This document shows, piece after piece, positions 16,843 to 25,546 of a stretch of 58,706 nucleotides of DNA (its first letter is position 1; every line of letters starts with the position of its first letter). The notes below the pieces were generated by a model that saw nothing but the letters and a program-made list of their open reading frames with translations, was not told the DNA's origin and made no database searches. This stretch comes from Prochlorococcus sp. AG-670-N10. GTDB taxonomy: Bacteria; Cyanobacteriota; Cyanobacteriia; PCC-6307; Cyanobiaceae. Location: positions 1 through 58,706 of the forward strand of contig QCSX01000008.1 in NCBI GenBank assembly GCA_003209065.1, read 5' to 3'. Position numbers and translations under genes: made by a program.

Positions 16843-18038
16843 TTTTCAAGAAACCCTTTAATATCATTAGTTATCTTAATACATGCATTACTCTCTCCGA
16901 TTCTTAGATTTGCATTATCAATACAAGAAATCAAAAAATTTTTGTCTAGTTTTATCAGATAAATAACTTTAAGGATTAGATTTATTGTTTGATTTATCTG
17001 ATCTTTCTTATTTATGTAATTAGTAGAACAAAAAACATATCTCCCAAGTAATCGTCTTTGGGCTTCTGCAAAAGATTTTGTAAATTGCGGACCATTCCCT
17101 TCAATTTGAATAACTGGCTTTGCTAAACCGATTGCCTGCTCTGATGCAGTTCCAGCCATACTTATTACGAAATTACTCTTAAATAATATTTCTTCAAACA
17201 AATTCCATTTCAAATTAATCGTAATAAATCCATATGTAAATTCTAAACCGTCATTTTTTCCTTTTTTTTCTATGTAAATCCATTGTCTTTGATTAATTAT
17301 CTGACAGATTTCTTCCATAGAAAGATCTTTTACTATGGCAAACTTGAATGCAATATTCTCAAAATATTTCAACTTAGACATTGTCTCTAAAACTTCTAAA
17401 ATCAATTTCAAATTATCTAAAAGTTCAGGAAATCTACTTCCAGGAAATAAGCCAATATTAAAAGGGGCGGTTTTTGATTTATTTTCAAAAAAAGAAAATT
17501 TATCCATAAATGGATTACCTAAAAAAGATACTTTTTTTCTTAATTGTTGAGTTAAATCATCTGCTGTTAAAAAATCCCTTGTATATATTCTTTTCGCATA
17601 TTTTGAGATTAAAAAAAATTTGCAAGGCCAAGGTAATTTCAATCTCCCCTCATAGTGACTAGAATAAGCTACTAAATATGTAAAAAATTCTTTTTTTGCA
17701 AACCACGCAAAAAAAACAGGAACTATATCTCCAATTACTAAATAAAAATCATATTCATTTCTTAATTTATAAGACAAATATAATTTTTTTAAAAAATAAA
17801 TTATTTGTCCTCCAAATATTTCAAACATTCTCCCCCTAAAAGAATTATAACCAATACCACCAGTTCTAAATTTTTTGGTTTTACCAATAATTCTTATATT
17901 TACTTTTTTATAATTTTCACCATCACCTACGATAGGGAGAGCATCTACAAAATCGCCTTTCTTTACGAAATATTTGGCTAGTAAACTACCAGACAAATCT
18001 TCTCCATGTCCATTACTTAATAGTAAAATTCTGGACAA
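16839..18038 (-). CDS. Lipid-A-disaccharide synthase-related protein (TIGR03492 type)
   Basis: 399 residues with a GT-B-like fold. The start RILLLSNGHGEDLSG is the hallmark of the cyanobacterial family related to LpxB, and GLFPGSRFPELLDNL plus MAGTASEQAIGLAKPVIQIEGNGPQF is the donor-binding half. It is not expected to be LpxB itself; members are glycosyltransferase-like proteins of unknown substrate. Two bases separate its start from the stop of the TPR gene upstream, forming an operon with sufA, the TPR gene and the small membrane protein. Confidence 0.85.
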   Translation of the reverse strand: MSRILLLSNGHGEDLSGSLLAKYFVKKGDFVDALPIVGDGENYKKVNIRIIGKTKKFRTGGIGYNSFRGRMFEIFGGQIIYFLKKLYLSYKLRNEYDFYLVIGDIVPVFFAWFAKKEFFTYLVAYSSHYEGRLKLPWPCKFFLISKYAKRIYTRDFLTADDLTQQLRKKVSFLGNPFMDKFSFFENKSKTAPFNIGLFPGSRFPELLDNLKLILEVLETMSKLKYFENIAFKFAIVKDLSMEEICQIINQRQWIYIEKKGKNDGLEFTYGFITINLKWNLFEEILFKSNFVISMAGTASEQAIGLAKPVIQIEGNGPQFTKSFAEAQRRLLGRYVFCSTNYINKKDQINQTINLILKVIYLIKLDKNFLISCIDNANLRIGESNACIKITNDIKGFLEK

Positions 18039-18039
18039 T

Positions 18040-18468
18040 TTAAAATTCTAACCATTTGTTGATTTTGGTTAATTCTGGCCAATTTGGATATCTTTTAAAT
18101 CCATCTTCAACTGACTCTTTTAACTCAGTTTTTACATCAGGCATCATCATTGCCATTTTTTTAATTAATTCAACATGCTCTCTAACACCTTTATTATTTG
18201 TAGCCAAAAGAGCTAAAGACAAATTCATTCTTGCTTGAGGGTCTTGCTGATTTAAGCGAACCGCCTCTTTAGCTGCTGCTAATGCGTCTTCATTATTCTT
18301 CAATAGAAGCTGCAACCAAGATAAACAAGTCCAAGCAGCAAAGTGGTTTGGTATCTGTTGTATGATCTTTTGAAAATCTTGTGCAATTGGTATTAACTCT
18401 TGACCATCTTGATATCTAGATAAGGCCGCATTGAAATCGGATTCAATTGGATTAATGTCATCTGTCAT
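18040..18468 (-). CDS. TPR repeat protein
   Basis: About 142 residues with tetratricopeptide-like helices: AWTCLSWLQLLLKNNEDALAAAKEAVRLNQQDPQARMNLSLALLATNN covers roughly two repeats in the centre. The N-terminus is acidic. TPR proteins act as scaffolds for protein binding, often in photosystem or pigment assembly in cyanobacteria; no partner can be read here. I start at the ATG at 18468 because the longer frame to 18510 runs into the end of sufA. It sits between sufA and the LpxB-like gene, on the same strand. Confidence 0.75.
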   Translation of the reverse strand: MTDDINPIESDFNAALSRYQDGQELIPIAQDFQKIIQQIPNHFAAWTCLSWLQLLLKNNEDALAAAKEAVRLNQQDPQARMNLSLALLATNNKGVREHVELIKKMAMMMPDVKTELKESVEDGFKRYPNWPELTKINKWLEF

Positions 18469-18479
18469 ATATTTTTTTT

Positions 18480-18872
18480 CTAAACTGCAAAAGAGCTTCC
18501 GCAACCACAAGTTTGAGAAGCATTAGGATTAACGAAATTGAAACCTCCTCCAATTAAATCCTTACTAAAATCTAGTTGCATGCCGTAGATATATAGGAGA
18601 CTTTTTGGGTCACATATTACTTTGAAGGTTTGTTCGGAACTCAATGAATAATCATATACTTTGTCATCTGCATTTATTTCATCTCCACCAATAAAATCCA
18701 TCGTATAACTCATACCACTGCATCCTCCAGATCTTACACCAACTCTTAGAGCTTTCTTATCAGTCTGGTTCTTCAATAATAAAGATATTTGCTCAATGGC
18801 ATCATTGGTCATTAAAATTCCCTTACCGTCATCTGAGGTCTTTATTTTTTCTTCTATTTTTACATTTTCCAT
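18480..18872 (-). CDS. sufA: A-type iron-sulfur carrier (SufA/IscA/ErpA family)
   Basis: 130 residues with the three A-type cysteines: Cys51 in RSGGCSGMSY and Cys122 and Cys124 in TCGCGSSF near the C-terminus. The protein holds and passes on Fe-S clusters or iron during cluster assembly; the scaffold genes sufBCD are at the right end of the window. The N-terminal 20 residues are an extension beyond the core family. It is divergent from crtQ, with a 98-base promoter region containing a small dyad. Confidence 0.9.
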   Translation of the reverse strand: MENVKIEEKIKTSDDGKGILMTNDAIEQISLLLKNQTDKKALRVGVRSGGCSGMSYTMDFIGGDEINADDKVYDYSLSSEQTFKVICDPKSLLYIYGMQLDFSKDLIGGGFNFVNPNASQTCGCGSSFAV

Positions 18873-18887
18873 AAATAAATATAAACG

Positions 18888-18902
18888 TATAGTTACACTA
18901 TA
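18888..18902. promoter_or_regulatory. 6-bp inverted repeat in the sufA/crtQ divergent promoter region
   Basis: TATAGT (18888-18893), TAC spacer, ACTATA (18897-18902). Each arm also looks like a -10 element on one strand, so this may be the sufA promoter core, an operator, or both. It starts 16 bases upstream of the sufA start. Confidence 0.35.
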
Positions 18903-18953
18903 AAAAATATAGACACATCATGCACATTCAAACGATATACAAAGTTGATTTGT

Positions 18954-18959
18954 TATAAT
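18954..18959 (+). promoter_or_regulatory. Consensus -10 element TATAAT upstream of crtQ
   Basis: A perfect TATAAT ends 11 bases before the GTG start of crtQ, implying a leader of only a few bases. There is no good -35 box 17 bases further upstream, which is common in this lineage. Confidence 0.45.
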
Positions 18960-18970
18960 TTACTAAAAAA

Positions 18971-20425
18971 GTGAAAATTGCAATAATTGGCTCTGGGCTA
19001 GCAGGTTTAACAGCTGCAGTTAATTTGGTTGATGAAGGTCATGAAGTAGAGATTTACGAAAGCAGGTCATTCTGGGGCGGAAAAGTTGGAAGTTGGGAAG
19101 ATAAAGATGGTAACCACATAGAGATGGGATTGCATGTATTTTTCTACAACTATGCAAATCTATTTAAGCTCATGAAAAAAGTTGGAGCGTTAGATAATTT
19201 GCTTCCGAAAGAACATACTCATTTATTTATAAATAATGGTGGTGATTTAAAATCTTTGGATTTTAGATTTCCTTTGGGAGCTCCTTTTAACGGTCTAAAG
19301 GCTTTTTTTACTACAGAACAATTAACCTGGGTAGATAAGTTAAGAAATGCATTAGCTTTGGGAACCAGTCCGATAGTTAGAGGATTGGTAGATTACGAAG
19401 GTGCAATGAAGATAATCAGAGACTTAGATAAAATAAGCTTTAAAGAATGGTTTTTAAATCATGGCGGAAGTTTAAGAAGTCTTGAAAGAATGTGGGATCC
19501 AATTGCATATGCTTTAGGTTTTATAAATTGTAAAGATATATCTGCAAGATGCATGTTAACTATTTTTATGATGTTTGCATCTAAGACTGAAGCCTCTAAA
19601 CTTAATCTTTTAAAAGGATCGCCTCATAAATGGCTAACAAAACCTATTGTTGATTACATCACAAAAAAAGGATGCAAAATCCACTTAAATCATAAGGTCG
19701 ACGAAATTATTTTTGAAAAAGAATCTACCTCCTACTCTGTCACGCAACTTAAAATATCGACGCCTGAAGGGGTTAAGGTAATATTTGCTGATACATTTCT
19801 CGCTGCTTGTGATGTTCCTGGAATTAAAAAAATAGTTCCTAAAGAATGGTATCAATTTAAGGAGTTTGAGGGTTTAAAAAAACTCAGAGCTGTTGCAGTA
19901 GCGACAATACAATTAAGATATGACGGATGGGTTACTGAATTAAATAATAACAATAAAAGTCAGAATCCTACAGGTTTAGACAATCTTTTATATTCAGCAG
20001 ATGCATCTTTCAGTTGTTTCGCAGATTTAGCTTTAGCAAGTCCTATAGATTATAGAAAGGAAGGAATGGGATCTTTACTTCAATGTGTTTTGACTCCTGG
20101 AGATCGTTGGATGGGTAGATCAACAGAAAGAATCACTAAAGAAATTGATGCTGAGGTGCGTAGGTTATTTCCTTCTTCAAAGAATCTAAAATTACTTTGG
20201 AGTAATGTTGTACAAGTTCCACAATCACTTTATAGAGAATCCCCAGGTATGGACCCATATAGACCTGATCAAAAGACTTCAATTTCAAATTTCTTTATGG
20301 CAGGTAGTTACACAAAACAAGATTATATAGATTCAATGGAGGGAGCTACTATGAGCGGTCATCTAGCAGCAGCTGCAATTTTAGATAAAAAAGCCGAATT
20401 AGCAAAGAATCTTGCGGTCAGCTAA
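18971..20425 (+). CDS. crtQ: Zeta-carotene desaturase
   Basis: 484 residues of a plant-type FAD carotene desaturase. [10 protein letters not shown] near residues 7-16 binds [19 protein letters not shown] follows as in zeta-carotene desaturases, and the C-terminal [20 protein letters not shown] closes the FAD site. It converts zeta-carotene to lycopene in the thylakoid or cytoplasmic membrane, feeding beta-carotene and zeaxanthin synthesis. The start is GTG, preceded closely by a TATAAT. The next gene, an SRPBCC-domain protein, follows after two bases, so the two are co-transcribed. Confidence 0.95.
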   Translation: MKIAIIGSGLAGLTAAVNLVDEGHEVEIYESRSFWGGKVGSWEDKDGNHIEMGLHVFFYNYANLFKLMKKVGALDNLLPKEHTHLFINNGGDLKSLDFRFPLGAPFNGLKAFFTTEQLTWVDKLRNALALGTSPIVRGLVDYEGAMKIIRDLDKISFKEWFLNHGGSLRSLERMWDPIAYALGFINCKDISARCMLTIFMMFASKTEASKLNLLKGSPHKWLTKPIVDYITKKGCKIHLNHKVDEIIFEKESTSYSVTQLKISTPEGVKVIFADTFLAACDVPGIKKIVPKEWYQFKEFEGLKKLRAVAVATIQLRYDGWVTELNNNNKSQNPTGLDNLLYSADASFSCFADLALASPIDYRKEGMGSLLQCVLTPGDRWMGRSTERITKEIDAEVRRLFPSSKNLKLLWSNVVQVPQSLYRESPGMDPYRPDQKTSISNFFMAGSYTKQDYIDSMEGATMSGHLAAAAILDKKAELAKNLAVS

Positions 20426-20427
20426 CT

Positions 20428-20898
20428 ATGGGTACTTGGCTTAAACATGACGTAATTACAATTGTTAATGCGCCATTAGATAATGTTTGGAACACTTGGA
20501 GTGATTTAGATTCCATGTCTCTGTGGATGAGCTGGATTGAATCCGTAAAAACAATTGATCAAGAGACATCAACTTTACCTGATCTGACTGAATGGACTTT
20601 AGCTGCTAATGGATTCAAATTTAAATGGAAGGCACAAATAACAGAAAGGATTGAGAAAAATAAATTACAATGGGAATCTATAGGAGGATTACCAACTCAA
20701 GGTTCTGTTATTTTTGAATCAAAAGGAGACCAATTAACATTAGTAAACTTAGCTGTTACTTATGAATTACCTAAAATGATTGCTCGATTTATGGAAGAAA
20801 AAATTTTGGGGAAACTGGTAACTAATGAATTACAAGCAAATATTGATAGATTTCGAGATTTGGTAGAAAAAAATTATAAAAATGAATTAACTAATTAA
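20428..20898 (+). CDS. SRPBCC/START-like domain protein (polyketide cyclase/dehydrase type)
   Basis: 156 residues with the SRPBCC pattern: VITIVNAPLDNVWNTWSDLDSMSLWMSWIESV at the N-terminus, then antiparallel strands, ending in a long helix ANIDRFRDLVEKN. The fold forms a hydrophobic pocket for lipids or pigments. It starts two bases after crtQ, so a carotenoid-related binding role is reasonable but inferred. Its tail overlaps the convergent hemD gene by eight bases. Confidence 0.8.
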   Translation: MGTWLKHDVITIVNAPLDNVWNTWSDLDSMSLWMSWIESVKTIDQETSTLPDLTEWTLAANGFKFKWKAQITERIEKNKLQWESIGGLPTQGSVIFESKGDQLTLVNLAVTYELPKMIARFMEEKILGKLVTNELQANIDRFRDLVEKNYKNELTN

Positions 20899-21682
20899 AA
20901 ATATCAATTGCGGCATCTAATAATCCTTCGAAAGTATACTTAAGAGCCTCTCTATCCACTCTGCCAAAAATTTTTTTACATATTTTTGAAGTTTGAGGTC
21001 CAATAGTTAATAATTTTACATTTTCTAAAAATGTTAACCATTCCTCCCCAAATTCTTTTTCAAGCAAGAAAGAAGAATTTGATACTGTTTTACCACTTGA
21101 AAAAACCATTGCGTGAATTTTTCTTTTAGAGATAGCATTTATTGTTTCTGTAGGAATTGAATCCGGACATCTTGTTTCATAGGCAGGAACCTCTAGAACA
21201 CGTGAACCAGAATTCCTGAATTCATCAGCTATGAAATTCCTTCCTCCTGTTTGAACTCTTGGCAAAAAAACTCTAAGTCCATATCCTGATACTGGAAAAT
21301 TTTCAATTAAACTTTCTGCTACAAATTCTGGGGGGACGAAATCAGGCTCAATTCCTAAATCGCTTAAAGTTAAGGAAGTTTTCTCCCCTACTACGGCAAT
21401 TTTTATTTTCTTCGAACATTCTTTTAAAGAAGTATTTAAATTTCTTAATCTCTCATCTACAAATTTTATTCCATTACTACTGGAAAAAATAATCCAGTGA
21501 AAATCATTAATTTCGCTTAAGGCATCATCAAGAGGATTTAAATCATCCGGATATCCAACATCAATTGCTGGAAAATCAAATATTTGAGCACCTTTATTAT
21601 TGAATAATTTTTTTATATCAGATATCTTATCTTTTGATCGAGTAATAATTATATTTTTTTGATTCAAAGATAGCTCAACCAT
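20891..21682 (-). CDS. hemD: Uroporphyrinogen-III synthase
   Basis: About 263 residues. The start MVELSLNQKNIIITRSKDKISDIKKLF, the VVGEKT segment and the C-terminal LTIGPQTSK are typical of HemD, which closes the hydroxymethylbilane ring to uroporphyrinogen III for heme and chlorophyll. HemD is weakly conserved overall and this copy is no exception. The ATG at 21682 overlaps the rbfA stop by eight bases; a longer frame to 21715 lies inside rbfA. It is co-transcribed with rbfA and the DUF751 gene. Confidence 0.9.
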   Translation of the reverse strand: MVELSLNQKNIIITRSKDKISDIKKLFNNKGAQIFDFPAIDVGYPDDLNPLDDALSEINDFHWIIFSSSNGIKFVDERLRNLNTSLKECSKKIKIAVVGEKTSLTLSDLGIEPDFVPPEFVAESLIENFPVSGYGLRVFLPRVQTGGRNFIADEFRNSGSRVLEVPAYETRCPDSIPTETINAISKRKIHAMVFSSGKTVSNSSFLLEKEFGEEWLTFLENVKLLTIGPQTSKICKKIFGRVDREALKYTFEGLLDAAIDIFN

Positions 21683-22073
21683 TGTTATTATTTCCCTCAA
21701 CATTTGAATCTTCATTTTGAGTTTTATTTTTTAATTCCTCGAGTAGCTTTAGTACTGACAATCCTTTTTCTAATACTGTATCGTCTTTAAAAGTCATTTC
21801 GGGTACTCTTCTAATATCTATTCTTTGACCTAAAGTATGCCTGATATAGCTCTTGGCAAGATTTAAATTTTCAACAATTTCTTTTCTTATTTTCTCTTCA
21901 GCAGTTGAAGTTATATAAATCTTGCAAAATTGCAAATCTCCTGTTAAATCTATTTTTGAAATATTAATGAAATTACTCCTTAATAGATCATTTTCCAAAT
22001 CATTCTGCAAAATAAGAGTTATCTCCTTTTTCAACAGAGAAGAAACTTTTGCAATCCGATAATTATTAGGCAT
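21675..22073 (-). CDS. rbfA: Ribosome-binding factor A
   Basis: 132 residues of KH-like RbfA. RIAKVSSLLKKEITLIL at the N-terminus and the IRHTLGQRIDIRRVPEMTFKDDTVLEKG segment are diagnostic. It assists maturation of the 30S subunit. The final 20 residues are Asn-rich (ending GNNNNG), and they overlap the hemD start. It follows the DUF751 gene by five bases. Confidence 0.93.
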   Translation of the reverse strand: MPNNYRIAKVSSLLKKEITLILQNDLENDLLRSNFINISKIDLTGDLQFCKIYITSTAEEKIRKEIVENLNLAKSYIRHTLGQRIDIRRVPEMTFKDDTVLEKGLSVLKLLEELKNKTQNEDSNVEGNNNNG

Positions 22074-22078
22074 TATAG

Positions 22079-22282
22079 TTATAAGTTGATTGGATTTGTC
22101 ATTGCTTTTAGTACAAAATAAACTGTTATGAAAGCACTTATTACTGAAGATATTAAACCGACCAAAGTTAATGGATTTGATCTATTTTTAAATAAAGGTT
22201 CTAGTAATGCAACTAATCCTCCAGCAATAATAGAAATTAAATACTTAGGATATCTTGCAACATTAGAGAAGAATTGGCCCAT
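22079..22282 (-). CDS. ycf33: DUF751/Ycf33 family small membrane protein
   Basis: About 67 residues starting MGQFFSNVARYPKYLISIIAGG, with two membrane segments and a central NPLTLVGLI; this is the DUF751 family, whose plastid version is Ycf33. The function is unsettled. An ATG three codons upstream (22291) is an alternative start. It leads the rbfA-hemD operon. Confidence 0.8.
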   Translation of the reverse strand: MGQFFSNVARYPKYLISIIAGGLVALLEPLFKNRSNPLTLVGLISSVISAFITVYFVLKAMTNPINL

Positions 22283-22336
22283 TAGCTCCACATTTTGATT
22301 ACTTTTTTAGCTAAGTTTTAACAAACATTTAACAGC

Positions 22337-23062
22337 ATGATCACATTATATCAATTTAGACATAGCGCTTTTTGCTTAAAGACAAGAATGGCTCTTCACG
22401 CTAAGAAATTGCAATATAGAGTTGAAGAAGTTACACCAGGCTTAGGTCAGTTTGAAATCTTTAAGATATCAGGTCAAAAACAAGTCCCAATAATTGTTGA
22501 TGATAATGATCAAATTATTAGTGACTCTACTATTATTTGCGAATATATAAATAAAAAAAATGATAATAATCCTCTTTTTCCTGAAGATCCTTTGTTATTT
22601 GCACAATGTAAGTTAATAGAGGATTGGGCTGACACTACTATGGCCTCAACTTGTAGAAAAGCTCTTATTAAATCTGCAATAGAGAATCCACAACTACGTA
22701 CCGCTTTACTTCCAGACGAAATACCATCTTCAATAAAAGGATTAGTAGACAAGTTACCTTTTAAAAATCTTAGTAAAATTTCTAATGTAGTTTTATCTTC
22801 CAAAGATAATTTAGAACTGCAAAAAATATTAGAGGCTTTATCAAAAGCCCTAATTAATAAAAAATATTTAATAGGTGATAATTTATCAATAGCTGATATC
22901 GCAATTGCTGCGCAATTATCTCTTCTAAAATTTCCAAAATCATCGGGACCAATTCTTTCTGGGGAAGGTTGTCAAGAATACATAAATAATCCTTATTTAG
23001 AAAATATATTTATCTGGAGAAACAACATAGAAGAATATCTTTTTAGTGCTAACTCTCAATAA
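22337..23062 (+). CDS. Glutathione S-transferase family protein
   Basis: 241 residues. The N-terminal thioredoxin-like domain has YQFRHSAFCLKTRMAL with a Ser/Cys pair in the active-site loop, QVPIIVDD with the cis-Pro, and DSTIICEYI with the glutathione-contact Glu-Ser position. The all-helical C-terminal domain has the family N-cap box in DNLSIADIAIAA. It likely uses glutathione in conjugation or reduction; the substrate is unknown. Its end overlaps the convergent exported protein gene by 14 bases. Confidence 0.88.
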   Translation: MITLYQFRHSAFCLKTRMALHAKKLQYRVEEVTPGLGQFEIFKISGQKQVPIIVDDNDQIISDSTIICEYINKKNDNNPLFPEDPLLFAQCKLIEDWADTTMASTCRKALIKSAIENPQLRTALLPDEIPSSIKGLVDKLPFKNLSKISNVVLSSKDNLELQKILEALSKALINKKYLIGDNLSIADIAIAAQLSLLKFPKSSGPILSGEGCQEYINNPYLENIFIWRNNIEEYLFSANSQ

Positions 23063-23759
23063 ATTTAAACGATAATTTATATTTACCAGTTTTAATTGCA
23101 TGAACTGAGGGATCCCCAACTTTAGAACCATATGTAGCAATATATTGAAAACCGCAGATATCAGGTTTTAAAGTATCGTCTGAATTATAAAAATTAATAT
23201 TACATTTTTGAAATTTACTAATTGTCTCAACCTGATTAACCCTAGATGCTCCAGGTTTGTGCGCAGTTTGAAGAACTAATTCGTCAGCAAAAAACATATC
23301 ATCATCTTGAATCTGAGTTCTTCCTGTAATCCTTGAATCAATATATAAATTATCTTTTAAATAAGTTATTTGTTTATTAATTGATTTAGGATCATTAATA
23401 ACTTTAATCAAATTTTCACCAAATATTGCTTTCCCAATTGACTCAGAATTTTTCGAACGATTAGCAATAACTTCATTTAAATTATTTTTGAAAAAATTTA
23501 CTTTGTAAATAACTGGTTCTTGAGACTCATCTTCTAAATCTTGCGAAGTAATAAGCCAATTCCCCTCAAACCAATTAGGATAAATCAAATCTCTTGAAGT
23601 ATTTGAAAATTTTAAATTTGGCAAGTATAGTTCTGGCCATGAATTTTCTCTTTCATTCAAAAATCCTCTTACATTATGATCATTGAAAGCAAATGCATTA
23701 TTTGAAGATAGCACTTGAATAAATAGAAAAATAATTAATCCCAAAAAATTTTTAATCAT
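23049..23759 (-). CDS. Exported conserved protein (DUF6816-like), probably lumenal or periplasmic
   Basis: 236 residues with a signal peptide (basic MIKN, hydrophobic core to about residue 18, AFA cleavage site near 24). The mature part has LIYPNWFEGNWLITSQDL, a beta-rich pattern seen in a lumenal family shared by cyanobacteria and plastids (DUF6816); I am only fairly sure of that match. Its start codon overlaps that of the divergent CRR7 gene: ATG on the minus strand is 23759-23757, ATG on the plus strand is 23758-23760. The function is unknown. Confidence 0.7.
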   Translation of the reverse strand: MIKNFLGLIIFLFIQVLSSNNAFAFNDHNVRGFLNERENSWPELYLPNLKFSNTSRDLIYPNWFEGNWLITSQDLEDESQEPVIYKVNFFKNNLNEVIANRSKNSESIGKAIFGENLIKVINDPKSINKQITYLKDNLYIDSRITGRTQIQDDDMFFADELVLQTAHKPGASRVNQVETISKFQKCNINFYNSDDTLKPDICGFQYIATYGSKVGDPSVHAIKTGKYKLSFKFIES

Positions 23760-24015
23760 GTCTAATCCATTAATAAGGTCTGAAGATCATTTTGTATTAT
23801 TAGAGCCAGATTCAAAAGAAAAAATAGTAACTAAAAAAGAAGCCATATTATGGTTAAGAAATTGGCTTCCTAAGGTTGATTCACCAACTATATATCAAAA
23901 AAAAGATTATTCCAATGAGGAATTTCTCGAAGAATTATTAGAAAGTACTTATGAATTAGAAATAAAAATTGGATTCGTTATAAAATGGTTTGCTGTCCGA
24001 GTAGAACCTGATTAA
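23758..24015 (+). CDS. CRR7 (chlororespiratory reduction 7) family protein
   Basis: 85 residues beginning MSNPLIRSEDHFVLLEPDSKEKIVT and ending IGFVIKWFAVRVE. The N-terminal pattern xPLxxxxDHFVxLE is that of the CRR7 family, which in plants is needed for NDH complex assembly. An NDH link fits with ndhO being in this window. The start codon shares bases with the divergent exported-protein start, leaving no intergenic promoter space. Its stop overlaps the convergent aroK end by four bases. Confidence 0.75.
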   Translation: MSNPLIRSEDHFVLLEPDSKEKIVTKKEAILWLRNWLPKVDSPTIYQKKDYSNEEFLEELLESTYELEIKIGFVIKWFAVRVEPD

Positions 24016-24569
24016 TTTATAATTTTTTTATGAATTCCATAAATTATTTGTTTTGCAACTTCTTTAACGTCTTCGTTATTAACCTCAACTCTTAAGTCAG
24101 CCTGAGAATATAAATTTTTTCTAGATTGAAAAATTCGGTTATATAAGTCACTTAAATCTTTTCCCTGCAATAGAGGTCTATTTTTAATATCTTTTTTCAA
24201 CCTCTCAAGAGCAATCTCTTGCTTTGTGTCAATCCAAATAATAATTCCTTGCCTTAAAACACCCCAGTTCTCTGGTTTAGAAATAATTCCTCCACCAGTA
24301 GAAACAATTAAAGAAGGAATTTTAATTGTTTCTTTTAAGCAATTTGTTTCTAGTTCTCGGAATACTTTTTCTCCATCTTCCTGGAACATTTCATTAATTG
24401 TTTTTTTTGCTATATTCTCTATTAATTTATCAAGATCAATATACTTATACCTCAATAATTCGGCTAACACTGGACCAGTTTTAGATTTACCACTAGCCAT
24501 CATACCTATCAAATATATACTTCTTCCTTTAATTATTTTGTTTGTTTTCTCAATAATAGATTTTTCCAT
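24012..24569 (-). CDS. aroK: Shikimate kinase
   Basis: 185 residues of a P-loop kinase. Walker A GMMASGKS is at residues 22-29, DLDKLIE is the shikimate-binding Asp segment, VFRELE holds the second Arg-Glu contact, STGGGII is the glycine loop, and KNRPLL is the lid Arg region. It phosphorylates shikimate in aromatic amino acid synthesis. The gene is divergent from the tandem PTPS gene at 24620. Confidence 0.95.
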   Translation of the reverse strand: MEKSIIEKTNKIIKGRSIYLIGMMASGKSKTGPVLAELLRYKYIDLDKLIENIAKKTINEMFQEDGEKVFRELETNCLKETIKIPSLIVSTGGGIISKPENWGVLRQGIIIWIDTKQEIALERLKKDIKNRPLLQGKDLSDLYNRIFQSRKNLYSQADLRVEVNNEDVKEVAKQIIYGIHKKIIN

Positions 24570-24619
24570 ACAGACAAAAGAGTATATAAAACCTTAAGAT
24601 AGTATTATTACAGACATTT

Positions 24620-25546
24620 ATGACTTTTACACATACCAAACCATTACATGGCCAGGGACGTGACTGCGTCATAACTCGACGTGCCTGTTTTAGTTCGAGT
24701 CATCGTTATTGGCTTCCTGAAAAAAGCTCAGAAGATAATTTCTCTCTTTTTGGGAAATGTAGTATACCTCCAGGACATGGCCATAATTACGAACTTATTG
24801 TATCAATGGGGGGCAAACTTGACTCGGATGGAATGGTCCTTAATCTTTCTGATGTAAAACATTCTATTAAGAGTAAGGTTACTGGACAATTAGATTTTCG
24901 TTTTTTAAATGACGTATGGCCTGAATTTGATATTCATAGTCAAGAAGGCATTCTTCCAACGACTGAAGCTCTAGTTAAAGTTATCTGGAATCGTTTAAAA
25001 GATGAACTACCTCTTACAAGTTTAAGACTTTATGAAAGCCCAACTTTATGGGCAGATTATTATGGAAAAAACATGGAAGCTTTATTAACAATTCAAAGTC
25101 ATTTTAATGCTGCTCACCGATTAGCAAAAGATGAGATTTCTCTTGATGAAAACAAGAAGATTTATGGGAAATGTGCCAGAGTAAATGGACATGGACATAA
25201 TTATTTTCTCGATGTAACCGTCCGAGGTAAAATTGATCCAAGAACTGGGATGATATGTGATTTACCTTCATTACAAGCAATTATTGATGATCTTATAGTT
25301 GAACCGTTTGATCATACTTTCTTAAACAAAGATATCGAATATTTTAAAACTTGCGTCCCAACATGTGAAAATATTGCACTACACATTGCTGATATTCTCT
25401 CATCTCCGATTAAAAAAATTGGAGCAAATCTGCACAAGATAAAACTTCAAGAGAGTCCAAATAATGCTGCGGAAATTTACGTTGAACAAAGCGTACCAAA
25501 TTCTTTGCAAAGAAATCTTACTAACTCTTTAGTTGCTCAAGCTTGA
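24620..25546 (+). CDS. Tandem-duplicated 6-pyruvoyltetrahydropterin synthase / QueD-like protein
   Basis: 308 residues with two complete PTPS-fold units in one chain. The first has His28 (FSSSHR), Cys47 in LFGKC and GHGHN with His53 and His55. The second, from about residue 150, has FNAAHR, IYGKC and GHGHN again. Both keep the three zinc histidines and the catalytic cysteine; family members are usually about 120-150 residues. Activity could be QueD (6-carboxytetrahydropterin from dihydroneopterin triphosphate) or a pterin-forming variant. The stop overlaps the following RibD-C reductase start by four bases (TTGA), supporting a joint pathway in pterin or riboflavin-type chemistry. Confidence 0.88.
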   Translation: MTFTHTKPLHGQGRDCVITRRACFSSSHRYWLPEKSSEDNFSLFGKCSIPPGHGHNYELIVSMGGKLDSDGMVLNLSDVKHSIKSKVTGQLDFRFLNDVWPEFDIHSQEGILPTTEALVKVIWNRLKDELPLTSLRLYESPTLWADYYGKNMEALLTIQSHFNAAHRLAKDEISLDENKKIYGKCARVNGHGHNYFLDVTVRGKIDPRTGMICDLPSLQAIIDDLIVEPFDHTFLNKDIEYFKTCVPTCENIALHIADILSSPIKKIGANLHKIKLQESPNNAAEIYVEQSVPNSLQRNLTNSLVAQA

